From NCBI RefSeq assembly GCF_002332255.1, contig NZ_NRGW01000001.1, positions 3,038,001 through 3,102,000 on the forward strand: a stretch of 64,000 bases of DNA, given 5' to 3'. Both the position numbers and the translations under genes were made by a program. The notes under the pieces are model-generated. The model searched no databases. It saw only the letters and a list, made by a program, of their open reading frames with translations, and was not told the origin of the DNA. Positions within the stretch are counted from its first letter, which is position 1; each line of letters begins with the position of its first letter. Positions 1 through 8,827 of this stretch are shown here, in pieces. Source of the stretch: Halomonas sp. JB37. Its GTDB lineage: Bacteria; Pseudomonadota; Gammaproteobacteria; Pseudomonadales; Halomonadaceae.

Positions 1-910
1 CAAGATAATCACCGGGCAAAGTGGCATATTCGCGCTGTATTAGCGGCGTACTTTCCCCCTTCCCTTCGCGTAACGTTAGCGTACCGTGCTGAGTATCATT
101 CCCCCAGTGTGCTCCGGGCACCTCACCGGCTTTCAAACGCTCTTCCTGCGGATCTAAACCATACTTAACATAGCTGCCATCGGTGCCGTGAATTCGAAAG
201 CGTGGCGTTGGGTCGGCCGCTAACGTGCTCGCTGCCAGGGTAACGCGAAAGCTTTCATAATCCAGCACGGCAAGAAAGTCATCATCAGCCTGTGCACCAT
301 CACGCCGAGCGGTTACTTCCAGCAAAATGGCGTGCGGCATGCCAAACAGCTCGCAGGTCTGGTCTAGCAGATGCGGCCCCAGGTCGTACCAAATACCGCC
401 CCCTGGCGCGGCCTTCTCACGCCAGCGATCAATTACTTGCGGGCGAAAGCGATCAAAGCGTGATTCGACGCTGACAACGCGTCCTAGGGTGCCCGCTTCT
501 AGCAGCGCTTTTACGGTTAGAAAATCGCTATCCCAGCGGCGGTTATGAAATACCGATAGTAGCCGCTCCTTATCATCAGCTAGTTTTTTGAGCAGTTTGC
601 CCTCTGACACCGTGACCGTGAACGGTTTATCGACCACCACGTGCTTACCCGCAGAAAGCGCCGCTTTAGCCAGTGAAAAGTGCGTGTCGTTGGGGGTAGG
701 GATAACGATGAGGTCAATATCGCTACGCTGGCACAGCGCTAGTGCCTGACTCTCCACCTCGACGTTAGGTAAAGATCCCCGTACCTTGGCAGCGTCACTC
801 GATGATACAGCCACCAAATCCAGGCCGTCTGTGGCCTGGATCAGCGGTGCGTGGAAGGTTTGGCTAGCGAAACCGAAACCAACTAATCCAACGTTAATGG
901 TCGCCTTCAT
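1..910 (-). CDS. Gfo/Idh/MocA family oxidoreductase (3' end outside window)
   Basis: The minus strand is open from an ATG at 908-910 to the window edge, giving about 303 residues without a stop. The N-terminus carries a Rossmann NAD(P)-binding turn (VGLVGFGFAS, residues about 7-16). It is followed by the family signature DKPFT in a context of conserved glycine and lysine residues, and by a C-terminal substrate half with the DLGPHLLDQ motif that supplies the catalytic-region histidine. AAGGA lies 6 bp upstream of the ATG. Members oxidise or reduce sugars, inositols or related polyols in the cytoplasm. The overall pattern resembles the YdgJ/YhhX branch, but the substrate cannot be read from sequence. 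Expected full length is about 345 residues, so roughly 40 are missing at the left edge. Confidence 0.9.
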   Translation of the reverse strand, partial: MKATINVGLVGFGFASQTFHAPLIQATDGLDLVAVSSSDAAKVRGSLPNVEVESQALALCQRSDIDLIVIPTPNDTHFSLAKAALSAGKHVVVDKPFTVTVSEGKLLKKLADDKERLLSVFHNRRWDSDFLTVKALLEAGTLGRVVSVESRFDRFRPQVIDRWREKAAPGGGIWYDLGPHLLDQTCELFGMPHAILLEVTARRDGAQADDDFLAVLDYESFRVTLAASTLAADPTPRFRIHGTDGSYVKYGLDPQEERLKAGEVPGAHWGNDTQHGTLTLREGKGESTPLIQREYATLPGDYL

Positions 911-952
911 TGCATTCCTTCACATGTATTATTGCGATTTATTACCCGGCTT

Positions 953-994
953 GCTCTATCAACACTGCTCTACCAGTACTGTTCTATCAATACG
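953..994. repeat. three imperfect 14-bp tandem copies
   Basis: Units start at 953, 967 and 981 with consensus gctctatcaacact. They lie in the promoter-side gap of the oxidoreductase, between it and the 3' end of lon. No coding function is seen. Similar short triplicates recur elsewhere in the window (24083, 39671, 55114). Confidence 0.7.
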
Positions 995-1074
995 AGTACA
1001 GTAGCCTTGTAAGAAGCGGGCCGGGCTATTGGCATCGCTTTAATCTCTAAGCGTAGTTTAAACTTAGCTTAACC

Positions 1075-3585
1075 TTAGCCACGGCCAAATACGACATCAG
1101 CGACGTCGCGATAGCGCTTGGCGAAGTGCACCGTCATGCCCTCTTTCAGATAGTCAGGCAATTCTTCGTAATCACGCCGATTAGCGTCGGGAAGAATTAG
1201 CTCGAATATATCGCTACGCCGGGCGGCAATCACTTTCTCGCGAATACCTCCGACCGGCAGCACCTGACCGGTTAACGTCAGCTCACCGGTCATTGCCAGC
1301 GGCCTATCAATGGCGTGGTGCTTGGCAAGAGACATTAGCGCCGTCGTCATCGTAACGCCTGCCGAAGGGCCATCTTTTGGCGTCGCTCCTTCCGGCACGT
1401 GCAGGTGCACAAACGCTGAGTCAAAGAAATCGGCATCGGCGCCATATTCTTGCAGGTGGCCAAGCGTATAGCTGTACGCGATATTAGCCGACTCCTGCAT
1501 CACCTCACCCAGCTTTCCGGTGAGTTTGAAACCGCGATCCAAGGAGTGCACCTTGCCTGCCTCAATCGGCAGCGTTGCACCGCCCATGGACGTCCACGCA
1601 AGCCCGGTTACAACGCCTTCACCGGTTAACACTTTTTCCTTACGGAAGATCGGCGCCCCTAAAAACTCTTCTAAGTTCTTAACTGAAATTTTGACCGTTT
1701 CAATATCGTCTTCCAGCAGTTTCACGGCTGATTTACGCACAATACGGTGCAGCTGCTTCTCCAGCTGTCTTACCCCGGCTTCACGAGCGTAGCCTTCAAT
1801 CACCTGTTTTAAAGCCGCATCGGTTAAATTAATGCGCTTTTTAGGTAAATTGTCGCGTTTAAGCAATTTCGGCCACAGATGATTCTTGGCAATCGCCAAT
1901 TTTTCTTCCGCGATATAGCCAGAAAGGCGAATTTGCTCCATGCGATCAAGTAATGGCCCGGGGATCGAATCCAAGGTGTTCGCCGTGCAAATAAACAACA
2001 CCTTAGAAAGGTCCATCCGGACATCAAGATAGTGGTCGAGAAAATCGACGTTCTGCTCGGGATCAAGAACTTCCAGCAGCGCCGAAGCGGGGTCCCCCTG
2101 GAAGGACTGCCCCAGCTTGTCAATTTCGTCCAGCATGATGACGGGGTTTTCGACCTCTACCTCTTTAAAGGCCTGCACGAGCTTGCCAGGCATAGCGCCT
2201 ACATAGGTGCGTCGATGGCCTTTGATTTCCGCCTCATCGCGCATTCCGCCGACCGAAAACCGGTAAAACTGACGGCCTAGCGCCTCAGCGATCGATCGCC
2301 CGATCGATGTTTTACCCACCCCTGGCGGGCCAACTAGCAGTATAATCGAACCGCCAACATCGCCCTTGAAAGTACCTTCGGCCAGGAATTCGATAATGCG
2401 TTCTTTAACGTCGTTGAGACCGTCGTGATCTCGATTCAGAACTTGACGGGCATGCGGAAGATCCAGCTGGTCTTGGCTGGTCACGCCCCAAGGCAACGAA
2501 GTTAGCCAGTCGAGATAATTACGCGTGGTGCCATACTCTGGCGACCCGGTTTCCAGGACGCTGAGCTTGGTAAGCTCATCATCAATTCGTGTTTGAACGC
2601 GTTCAGGCACCACTAGCGCATCCAGGCGCCCCCTGAAAGTATCCACATCGTTTTCACGATCATCTTTGGAAATACCTAGCTCGCGCTGGATCACTTTAAG
2701 CTGTTCACGCAGGAAAAATTCGCGCTGACGGTCCTGCATCTGCGCATTAACCTGCTCGCTAATTTCACCCTGTAGCAGCGCCACGTCGATTTCTTTACGC
2801 AGCAACGGCAGCACTTTTTGCATGCGTTCGCCGACCGCTAACGTGGCAAGCACATCCTGCAGCTCGGGGCCTTTGGCAGAGGTAATCGCCGCTGCAAAAT
2901 CGGTTAACGGGCCTGGCTGATGGGGGCTAAAGCGATTGAGGTAATGCTTAAGCTCTTCGCCATATAACGGGTTTATCGGCAGCAGCTCTTTAATCCCGTT
3001 GATAATCGCCATAGCGTAGGCGCGAGTTTCTTCATTCTCCGCATCAACCGGCTCTTTTGGATAAGTGACCTCCACCAAATACGGCGGCTCTTTGGAGAGC
3101 CAGCGGGTAATTTTAAAGCGCTGCCTGCCCTGAGCAATAAACTGAATTTGCTCATCTTCACTTTTTAACTTATGGACTTTGACGGCAGTACCGATCTCAG
3201 GAAAACTTTCGTGGTCGATAGAGCTGACGCCCTGCTCACCTACAAACGCAACGCCAATCATGTGGTGTGGCGTGTTGCCAACGCGGCGCATGGTCTCTTC
3301 CCAGCGCTCACGGTTAATTACTAAAGGCTGAACCTGGGCGGGGAAGAAAGGACGATTATGAATGGGAAGAAGATAGATGCGCTCCGGCAGCATTTCGCTG
3401 GCGGGCATTATAGAATTTACCCGCTCGCCGTCTGAACGGTAGTCTTGGCTGCCCTGCTCTTCATTCGCTTTCTGAGAGCGTTCGTCATGGCCCTGGTGAG
3501 AAGCTTTGTCAGTGGCTGAAGAAGACTCGTCGTCTACTTGCCAGTCAAGATGCTCATCATCGCGGTCGTAATCTTGGTCGCTCAT
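1075..3585 (-). CDS. lon: ATP-dependent serine protease Lon (LonA type)
   Basis: Lon is a soluble hexameric AAA+ protease that degrades misfolded and regulatory proteins. In the 836-residue product an N-terminal LON substrate-binding domain spans about 66-265. The AAA+ module has Walker A GPPGVGKT at 419-426 and Walker B LDEID at 485-489. The protease domain carries the Ser-Lys dyad Ser741 (KDGPSAG) and Lys784 (GGIREK). I chose the ATG at 3583-3585 because GGAGGG sits just upstream; a longer reading to 3666 lacks such a site. The first 60 residues are an unusual acidic, Asp/Glu/Ser-rich extension absent from E. coli Lon (784 residues). The gene is not next to clpPX, so it may be a second, AsrA-like Lon paralogue rather than the housekeeping copy. 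Confidence 0.93.
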   Translation of the reverse strand: MSDQDYDRDDEHLDWQVDDESSSATDKASHQGHDERSQKANEEQGSQDYRSDGERVNSIMPASEMLPERIYLLPIHNRPFFPAQVQPLVINRERWEETMRRVGNTPHHMIGVAFVGEQGVSSIDHESFPEIGTAVKVHKLKSEDEQIQFIAQGRQRFKITRWLSKEPPYLVEVTYPKEPVDAENEETRAYAMAIINGIKELLPINPLYGEELKHYLNRFSPHQPGPLTDFAAAITSAKGPELQDVLATLAVGERMQKVLPLLRKEIDVALLQGEISEQVNAQMQDRQREFFLREQLKVIQRELGISKDDRENDVDTFRGRLDALVVPERVQTRIDDELTKLSVLETGSPEYGTTRNYLDWLTSLPWGVTSQDQLDLPHARQVLNRDHDGLNDVKERIIEFLAEGTFKGDVGGSIILLVGPPGVGKTSIGRSIAEALGRQFYRFSVGGMRDEAEIKGHRRTYVGAMPGKLVQAFKEVEVENPVIMLDEIDKLGQSFQGDPASALLEVLDPEQNVDFLDHYLDVRMDLSKVLFICTANTLDSIPGPLLDRMEQIRLSGYIAEEKLAIAKNHLWPKLLKRDNLPKKRINLTDAALKQVIEGYAREAGVRQLEKQLHRIVRKSAVKLLEDDIETVKISVKNLEEFLGAPIFRKEKVLTGEGVVTGLAWTSMGGATLPIEAGKVHSLDRGFKLTGKLGEVMQESANIAYSYTLGHLQEYGADADFFDSAFVHLHVPEGATPKDGPSAGVTMTTALMSLAKHHAIDRPLAMTGELTLTGQVLPVGGIREKVIAARRSDIFELILPDANRRDYEELPDYLKEGMTVHFAKRYRDVADVVFGRG

Positions 3586-3639
3586 GCGCCCTCCAATGAA
3601 CCGATATCGGCGGTGAGAACCGCCTAACGTTGCCAATGG

Positions 3640-3667
3640 AATGCGGGCACATAGCCGAAACTTCAAC
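3640..3667 (-). promoter_or_regulatory. possible heat-shock (sigma-32-like) promoter of lon
   Basis: On the minus strand GTTGAAG (3661-3667) is separated by 13 bp from CCCGCATT (3640-3647), about 55 bp upstream of the lon start. This resembles the sigma-32 consensus CTTGAAA-N13-17-CCCCATTT but has mismatches in both boxes. Heat-shock control is expected for lon; the assignment is tentative. Confidence 0.3.
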
Positions 3668-3725
3668 CCTTCACGCCTATAACCGGGTGTTTAAATCATG
3701 CGGTAAGCTAAGCACTCATCAATGA

Positions 3726-4979
3726 TTACGGCCAAAGTTCAGGCATTGGGCGACCGTTAACCCGCCATACGCCACGTATAACGTCAAACTGCAGTTCACG
3801 AGTGCCTAGCGGTAGCCCTAGCCATAGCGCGGCTACGGTGGGGGCTTCGCGCCAGGTGAAATCGCCATCAATGCGTTCAAGCCATTTAGCCTGCTCTTTG
3901 TCTTTGTCCAAATCGACGACACTTAACTCATCTAACTTGCGGGCATCGAAAAAGAGCGCGCCGTCCGCGTCTAAGCGAATGCCCAATAATGGGCTGTCAA
4001 TGGCGACGGTCATGACATCCAGGCGCGGTGAGTCACTGAGCATATTGCGCAAATCTGGTTCAAGGCGGGCTAACAAACCCTCTGCCATCGGCAGGCTTGA
4101 GTCTCCCCAAGCGGCTTCCTGGCGTAAACGGCGAATGCCATGGCGCACCGCGTCGGCGTTCAAGCGAGAAAGTTCCATCTCGATTCGGCCATTCATCAGC
4201 GGCGTATCAGGCGCCTCTGAAGGCACCAGTACGTCGCCCACCTCTAGCTCACCTTTAATACGCAGCTCGCCTTCATCCAATATCATATGGCTACTTAAAT
4301 CCAAGGGCGAAAGCTGCATCACAAACGCGGGATAGCTCAACTGCAGCGTTTCAATATTTAAATGATCGCGCTGCGAAAAGTGGTAGGCACCGTCGGTGTA
4401 GGTATAGCGACTCTCAAGAACGGTGGGCCCAACCGCCAGCTGAGACATGCCATCGGTCAACGTGAGCTGATCTAGCATTGCACGCAAGCGCCAGTCGCCA
4501 AACACGCCTTCTAAGCGCAGCCGAGCGCCGCGAACGGATAGTTCACGGCCATTTTGTTGAATGACGAAGGGAGCCAGGGCAAGGCGCAGCTCGCTGTGGC
4601 CGCTCAGGGTATGATAGCGACCTTGCCAGCGCGGCACAGAAGGCGCGGTCACTTCACCCACAGCTTGCTGCAACACGGTATCTAAGCGGGGTAAAAGGGA
4701 ACCTTCAACGTCGGTACTGAGAATACCGTGCCGGGCGTTGTAGTTAAGCTCGAGCCGCCAAGGGCGGCCTAAAAGCGGTGAGAGAATGAGCCTACCATGG
4801 GAGCTTAGCCAGCCTTGGCGGCTCTCAGTGCGGCTAACACGCCACTCGCCACGCGCTTCTAAATCCTCTAAGGCTTGATGCAGGCTACGTTCAAAAAGAA
4901 TGCTTGAGAGAAGCTGCGCTGCCACCCATACCACGGCGATTACCGCCAGCGTGGGGACAATCAAACGTTCCTTGCGCAT
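3726..4979 (-). CDS. DUF945 (YdgA-type) family protein
   Basis: This 417-residue protein has a single N-terminal hydrophobic anchor (about residues 5-24) followed by a long beta-rich soluble region, the layout of the DUF945/YdgA family of gammaproteobacterial envelope proteins. The early SRTESRQGWLSSHG stretch matches the family's conserved N-terminal pattern. The ATG at 4977-4979 is preceded by GGAGAG; a start 11 codons upstream is less likely. The molecular function of the family is not known. It follows the rib-nusB-thiL-pgpA operon in the same direction after a 147-bp gap and may have its own promoter. Confidence 0.75.
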   Translation of the reverse strand: MRKERLIVPTLAVIAVVWVAAQLLSSILFERSLHQALEDLEARGEWRVSRTESRQGWLSSHGRLILSPLLGRPWRLELNYNARHGILSTDVEGSLLPRLDTVLQQAVGEVTAPSVPRWQGRYHTLSGHSELRLALAPFVIQQNGRELSVRGARLRLEGVFGDWRLRAMLDQLTLTDGMSQLAVGPTVLESRYTYTDGAYHFSQRDHLNIETLQLSYPAFVMQLSPLDLSSHMILDEGELRIKGELEVGDVLVPSEAPDTPLMNGRIEMELSRLNADAVRHGIRRLRQEAAWGDSSLPMAEGLLARLEPDLRNMLSDSPRLDVMTVAIDSPLLGIRLDADGALFFDARKLDELSVVDLDKDKEQAKWLERIDGDFTWREAPTVAALWLGLPLGTRELQFDVIRGVWRVNGRPMPELWP

Positions 4980-5112
4980 ACTCTCTCCTTGAAACCAACG
5001 CACTCGACGCAAACGTAGTTAAAGCAAATAGTTGAAGCCAATGCACCCGAAAAACCGATCTACAGAATTTGTACTTCTGACGACGGCCTGCTCACTTTGC
5101 TACTAACCGCTG

Positions 5113-5131
5113 ACTAAGCATCTTGCTTAGT
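5113..5131 (-). terminator. small hairpin over the pgpA stop codon
   Basis: ACTAAGCA (5113-5120) and TGCTTAGT (5124-5131) form a perfect 8-bp stem with a 3-nt loop that includes the pgpA stop codon. There is no T-run, so it is at best a weak or Rho-assisted 3' end structure. Confidence 0.35.
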
Positions 5132-5600
5132 GCAGCCAGAACCAAAGGTGCATCGTACTCCAGGCGTAAACCCCCGCCATAACATCATCAATCATAATGC
5201 CAAAACCACCGGCGACGCGGCGGTCTGCCCAGCGAATTGGCCAAGGCTTGAAAACATCAAATATGCGGAACACCACAAATCCCCATAGCGCAGCCTCCCA
5301 CGAAAAAGGCACCGCCGCCATGGTCAACCAATAGCCGACAAATTCATCCCACACAATGCCTGAATGGTCATGCACACCTAAATCATGCGATGTTTTATCG
5401 CATAGCCAAACGCCCACAATAAAAGCGACAAAGCAGATACCTAAATACCACCCTAGGGGCAAATCCGCCATCATCCAATAAAAAGGAATCGCAGCTAGGG
5501 TGCCAAACGTACCGGGTGCCCAAGGCACTGTGCCGCTGCCTAAGCCAAAGGCAAAAAAATGCGTTGGACGACGCCAGACACTTTTCGGTGCACGATTCAT
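5127..5600 (-). CDS. pgpA: phosphatidylglycerophosphatase A
   Basis: PgpA removes the phosphate from phosphatidylglycerophosphate, the last step to phosphatidylglycerol, at the inner membrane. The 157-residue product has the family length, several hydrophobic helices and the conserved acidic and histidine motifs HDHSGIVWDEFVGYW and DRRVAGGFGIMIDDVMAG. Its start overlaps the thiL stop by 4 bp (translational coupling). It is the last gene of the nrdR-to-pgpA operon, the usual gammaproteobacterial position. Confidence 0.95.
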   Translation of the reverse strand: MNRAPKSVWRRPTHFFAFGLGSGTVPWAPGTFGTLAAIPFYWMMADLPLGWYLGICFVAFIVGVWLCDKTSHDLGVHDHSGIVWDEFVGYWLTMAAVPFSWEAALWGFVVFRIFDVFKPWPIRWADRRVAGGFGIMIDDVMAGVYAWSTMHLWFWLH

Positions 5601-6583
5601 GGCGCTTCCCCACTAAAATGCTGCCAACCAGCATAGCCACTGATATCTGCCTGATCAGTAGCACTAATACCTAGCACTTCCTGACAGCGGCCTATGACGG
5701 TTAGCGTTAACCCCAATGGCGCCAAGCGCTGCTGCGCTTTAGCAATATTGTCACTACTTAATGTTACTAGCAGCTCATAGTCGTCACCACCGCAGAGCGC
5801 TGACTGCCTCGCGGCTTTCAGGCCTAGCGCGTTTTCCAGGCCGTCTGCTAGAGGTAAGGCGTCTATATCGATCACTGCCCCGACGTGAGAGGCCGCGCGC
5901 AAGTGCGCTAAATCAGCCAGCAGCCCGTCGGAAATATCCAGAGCCGCGGTAGCTAAACCACGCAGCGCAATGCCTGCGCTCAAGCGCGGTTCAGGCAATA
6001 AGTAACGCTTTAACAGCGGATGCCTTAAATCACGCTCACCCTGCTTCCAGAGTGCCAGGCCGCCGGCTCCACCGCCTAGCACACCGGTCACCGCAATTAA
6101 ATCGCCCGCCTGAGCACCACCTCGAGTGAGTGCCTCACCTACTGGCACCTCACCCATCACGGTAACGCCAATAGAAAGAGCGCCTGACGTAACATCGCCT
6201 CCTACCAACGTAGTGGCATGTTGCTCGCTAAGCGCGTGAAAGCCGCGCGCATAGTCGGCTAGCCATGCCTGGGTCGCGTCGTCGTCAGCAAACGAGCGCT
6301 GATCAAAAGTCAGCGCCATTAAGCACCAGCGCGACTTAGCGCCCATGGCCGCTAAGTCGCTAAGCGCTACGGCCAATGCACGGTGGCCCACCGCAAATGC
6401 CGGAGCTTCGCGGGGAAAGTGCACATCCACTACCGAGGTATCAACGCTAACGGCCAACCGCTGGCCTTCTTGCGGCACCAGTAGCGTGGCATCGTCGCCA
6501 CATCCTAATGCGACGCCATCAGACACCGAAGCCTCCTGCGACGGCATGAAGTAGCGTTGAATCAAATCAAATTCGGCAAGCAC
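5597..6583 (-). CDS. thiL: thiamine-monophosphate kinase
   Basis: ThiL phosphorylates thiamine monophosphate to the active cofactor thiamine diphosphate. The 328-residue product has the N-terminal FDLIQRYF and GCGDDATLL motifs, the SDLAAMGA ATP-binding segment, GGDVTSG and the DISDGLLADL motif of the PurM/ThiL (AIRS-like) fold. Length is normal. It sits 36 bp downstream of nusB and overlaps pgpA by 4 bp, the classic nusB-thiL-pgpA arrangement. Confidence 0.96.
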   Translation of the reverse strand: MLAEFDLIQRYFMPSQEASVSDGVALGCGDDATLLVPQEGQRLAVSVDTSVVDVHFPREAPAFAVGHRALAVALSDLAAMGAKSRWCLMALTFDQRSFADDDATQAWLADYARGFHALSEQHATTLVGGDVTSGALSIGVTVMGEVPVGEALTRGGAQAGDLIAVTGVLGGGAGGLALWKQGERDLRHPLLKRYLLPEPRLSAGIALRGLATAALDISDGLLADLAHLRAASHVGAVIDIDALPLADGLENALGLKAARQSALCGGDDYELLVTLSSDNIAKAQQRLAPLGLTLTVIGRCQEVLGISATDQADISGYAGWQHFSGEAP

Positions 6584-6619
6584 AAAGGCCCCTTAAACGC
6601 ATTGTCATACCGCTCACGT

Positions 6620-7114
6620 TCAGAGACGACGAGCGCTGACTTCGGCACTGCGCAAGCGAATTGCCAGCTTGTCCAGAATGCCGTTCACGTATTTATGGCC
6701 ATCAGTGGCGCCAAATGACTTAGCCAGCTCAACGCCTTCATTAATCACGACGCGATAAGGCACTTCCATACGGCGGGACAGCTCGTAAGCCCCCAGCCTT
6801 AAAATCGCCAGCTCCACTGCATCAAGATCTTCCAAGCGGCGATCTAGCAACGGCGAGATATCACGATCCAGCTCTGCTTTATAACGCACCGTGTTGTGAA
6901 GCAGCTCATGGAACAGCGCCTTATCGGCGATTTCCATCACTTTCACCCAGTTTTCGTGATCTTCCAAGTCATCATCGGCAACCTGGCTTCGAAACTCCGC
7001 TTCAATGGTAGTGATGGATTTGCCCGTCATGTGCCACTGATAAAGCCCTTGCACGGTTAACTCACGCGCGGCGTGACGACTCTGCTGAGCGGCAGACGGT
7101 TTGCGCTCGCTCAT
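6620..7114 (-). CDS. nusB: transcription antitermination factor NusB
   Basis: NusB binds boxA RNA with NusE (S10) and supports processive transcription of rRNA operons. The 164-residue all-helical protein shows the family features [17 protein letters not shown] near the N-terminus, [16 protein letters not shown], and [17 protein letters not shown] followed by [11 protein letters not shown]. The start overlaps the ribH stop (7111-7114), which couples it to riboflavin synthesis genes as in most Gammaproteobacteria. Confidence 0.96.
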   Translation of the reverse strand: MSERKPSAAQQSRHAARELTVQGLYQWHMTGKSITTIEAEFRSQVADDDLEDHENWVKVMEIADKALFHELLHNTVRYKAELDRDISPLLDRRLEDLDAVELAILRLGAYELSRRMEVPYRVVINEGVELAKSFGATDGHKYVNGILDKLAIRLRSAEVSARRL

Positions 7115-7599
7115 TTAGAATCTCCTGGCGAAAGCGCCCGTAGCAAAGACACCATTTCCATTGCCGCCATCGCCGCCTCGGTACCTTTATTGCCCGCTTT
7201 CGTGCCCGCGCGTTCAATCGCTTGCTCGATGCTTTCAACAGTTAGCACGCCGTTGGCAATCGGGGTATCAAATTCAAGCTGCAGGTGGTTGATCGCCGTG
7301 TTGCAGCCGCCGGCTACGTATTCGAAGTGAGGGGTTCCGCCGCGAATCACCGCCCCTAGCGCAATCACCGCATCAGGCTTCATCACTGTCAGCACGCGCT
7401 TAACCGCTAGCGGCAGTTCCCAAGCGCCCGGCACGTGAACAATGTGAATATGCTCAGCGTCGACGCCATGACGCGTCAAGCTATCGATAGCACCTTCTAC
7501 TAAGCTATCGACGATATGGTGGTTAAAACGGCCGACCACGATGACGTAACGGCCATCGACATCAACAAAAGTACCTTCAACTTGAGAGAGGGAGTGCAT
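7111..7599 (-). CDS. ribH: 6,7-dimethyl-8-ribityllumazine synthase
   Basis: RibH condenses 5-amino-6-ribitylaminouracil with 3,4-dihydroxy-2-butanone 4-phosphate to give lumazine, the riboflavin precursor. The 162-residue product contains [15 protein letters not shown], the substrate segment [28 protein letters not shown] with the catalytic histidine, and the [10 protein letters not shown] strand. I chose the ATG at 7597-7599, which follows an AGGA element and lies just after the upstream rib gene stop; a longer reading to 7674 would overlap that gene. It overlaps nusB by 4 bp. Confidence 0.95.
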   Translation of the reverse strand: MHSLSQVEGTFVDVDGRYVIVVGRFNHHIVDSLVEGAIDSLTRHGVDAEHIHIVHVPGAWELPLAVKRVLTVMKPDAVIALGAVIRGGTPHFEYVAGGCNTAINHLQLEFDTPIANGVLTVESIEQAIERAGTKAGNKGTEAAMAAMEMVSLLRALSPGDSK

Positions 7600-7603
7600 C
7601 AAT

Positions 7604-8770
7604 TTATTCCTGCTGAGAAGTTGGCTCATACGCCGTGTCATTAGGGCCAAGACGCTCAACGACTTCGAGATCAAAGCCGGAAAGCGCGGAAAACTTCCAC
7701 GGTGAACTAAGTAATCGCATTTTACCCACGCCTAAATAGCGCAGTATTTGCGAGCCAGTGCCGATAGTTAAATAATTGCCGGCGCCATCGGAGTCGCTGG
7801 TACGCGGCTGGCGAACGCGATCAAGGAAAATATCCAGCTGATCTTTTAAATCCTGATGCGGCCTTCCGTCATCGATCAACACAAATACGCCGGGTGCTGA
7901 GCCGGCAATCTCTTCCAGTGCGCCGTGCGCATCCCAGCGGCACTGCTCACCCTTCATCAATCCCATCACATCGCGTAGCGTATCGGTCAGATGCACGCGA
8001 ACCGTGGTGACCTCCTCGGCGGTAGGCTGGCCATTCACTAGCGCCAAATGATGAGCGCCCTGAATGCGATCACGGAACACATGCAGCTCAAGCTCACCAT
8101 GAGAAGTCGTCACAGAAGACGCTTCAATATGATCGACGGTCTGCTCATTGACGATACGATAATGAATCAAGTCTGCAATCGTACCGATTTTAATATCGTG
8201 TTTCTCAGCAAACGCTTCAAGCTCTGGGCGGCGCGCCATACTGCCGTCATCATTCATGATTTCACAGATGACGCCGCTGGGGTCAAATCCCGCCAGCGCC
8301 GCTAAGTCACAGGCGGCTTCTGTGTGCCCTGCACGACGCAGCACGCCTCCCGGTTCGGCCATCAGCGGGAAAATATGCCCCGGCTGAACAATATCGGACG
8401 GTTTGGCATGCACAGCCACGGCGGCCTGTACGGTACGCGCACGGTCGGCAGCGGAAATGCCGGTAGTGACGCCTTCAGTCGCTTCAATCGAAAGCGTAAA
8501 CTTGGTGCCAAAGCCAGAGCCGTTATCGCGCACCATTAGCGGCAAATTAAGTTGCTCGCAGCGGGCTCGCGTCATTGGCATACAGATAAGACCGCAGGCA
8601 AAACGGGCCATGAAGTTGATATGCTCGGCCTGCACCTTTTCGGCGGCCATAATGATATCACCTTCGTTTTCGCGATCCTCATCGTCCATGAGAATCACCA
8701 TTTTGCCTTGGCGGATATCGTCCACCAGCTCAGCGATAGGGGATAGCCCCCTAGAGGAGGAGTGCGCCAT
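7604..8770 (-). CDS. ribB: 3,4-dihydroxy-2-butanone-4-phosphate synthase with degenerate RibA-like domain (RibBX type)
   Basis: Residues about 11-212 form a complete DHBP synthase (RibB): the acidic loop [10 protein letters not shown] (29-38), [28 protein letters not shown] and the ribulose-5-phosphate site. Residues about 220-378 align in outline with GTP cyclohydrolase II. However, the three zinc cysteines normally in the CLTGD-to-CDCG segment are absent ([17 protein letters not shown] at 261-277), as is the RQEGRN motif (DDGRPHQ at 300-306). The second domain therefore should not hydrolyse GTP. RibB proteins with this inactive tail are known as RibBX in Proteobacteria. A functional RibA must be elsewhere. 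GGAG precedes the ATG. The gene lies 57 bp after ribD and 4 bp before ribH. Confidence 0.9.
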   Translation of the reverse strand: MAHSSSRGLSPIAELVDDIRQGKMVILMDDEDRENEGDIIMAAEKVQAEHINFMARFACGLICMPMTRARCEQLNLPLMVRDNGSGFGTKFTLSIEATEGVTTGISAADRARTVQAAVAVHAKPSDIVQPGHIFPLMAEPGGVLRRAGHTEAACDLAALAGFDPSGVICEIMNDDGSMARRPELEAFAEKHDIKIGTIADLIHYRIVNEQTVDHIEASSVTTSHGELELHVFRDRIQGAHHLALVNGQPTAEEVTTVRVHLTDTLRDVMGLMKGEQCRWDAHGALEEIAGSAPGVFVLIDDGRPHQDLKDQLDIFLDRVRQPRTSDSDGAGNYLTIGTGSQILRYLGVGKMRLLSSPWKFSALSGFDLEVVERLGPNDTAYEPTSQQE

Positions 8771-8827
8771 GGAATCTCCAAAAAATGTTGTCGCGAAAGG
8801 TGCTCGCGTTTGCTGCGATTTCGCGCG

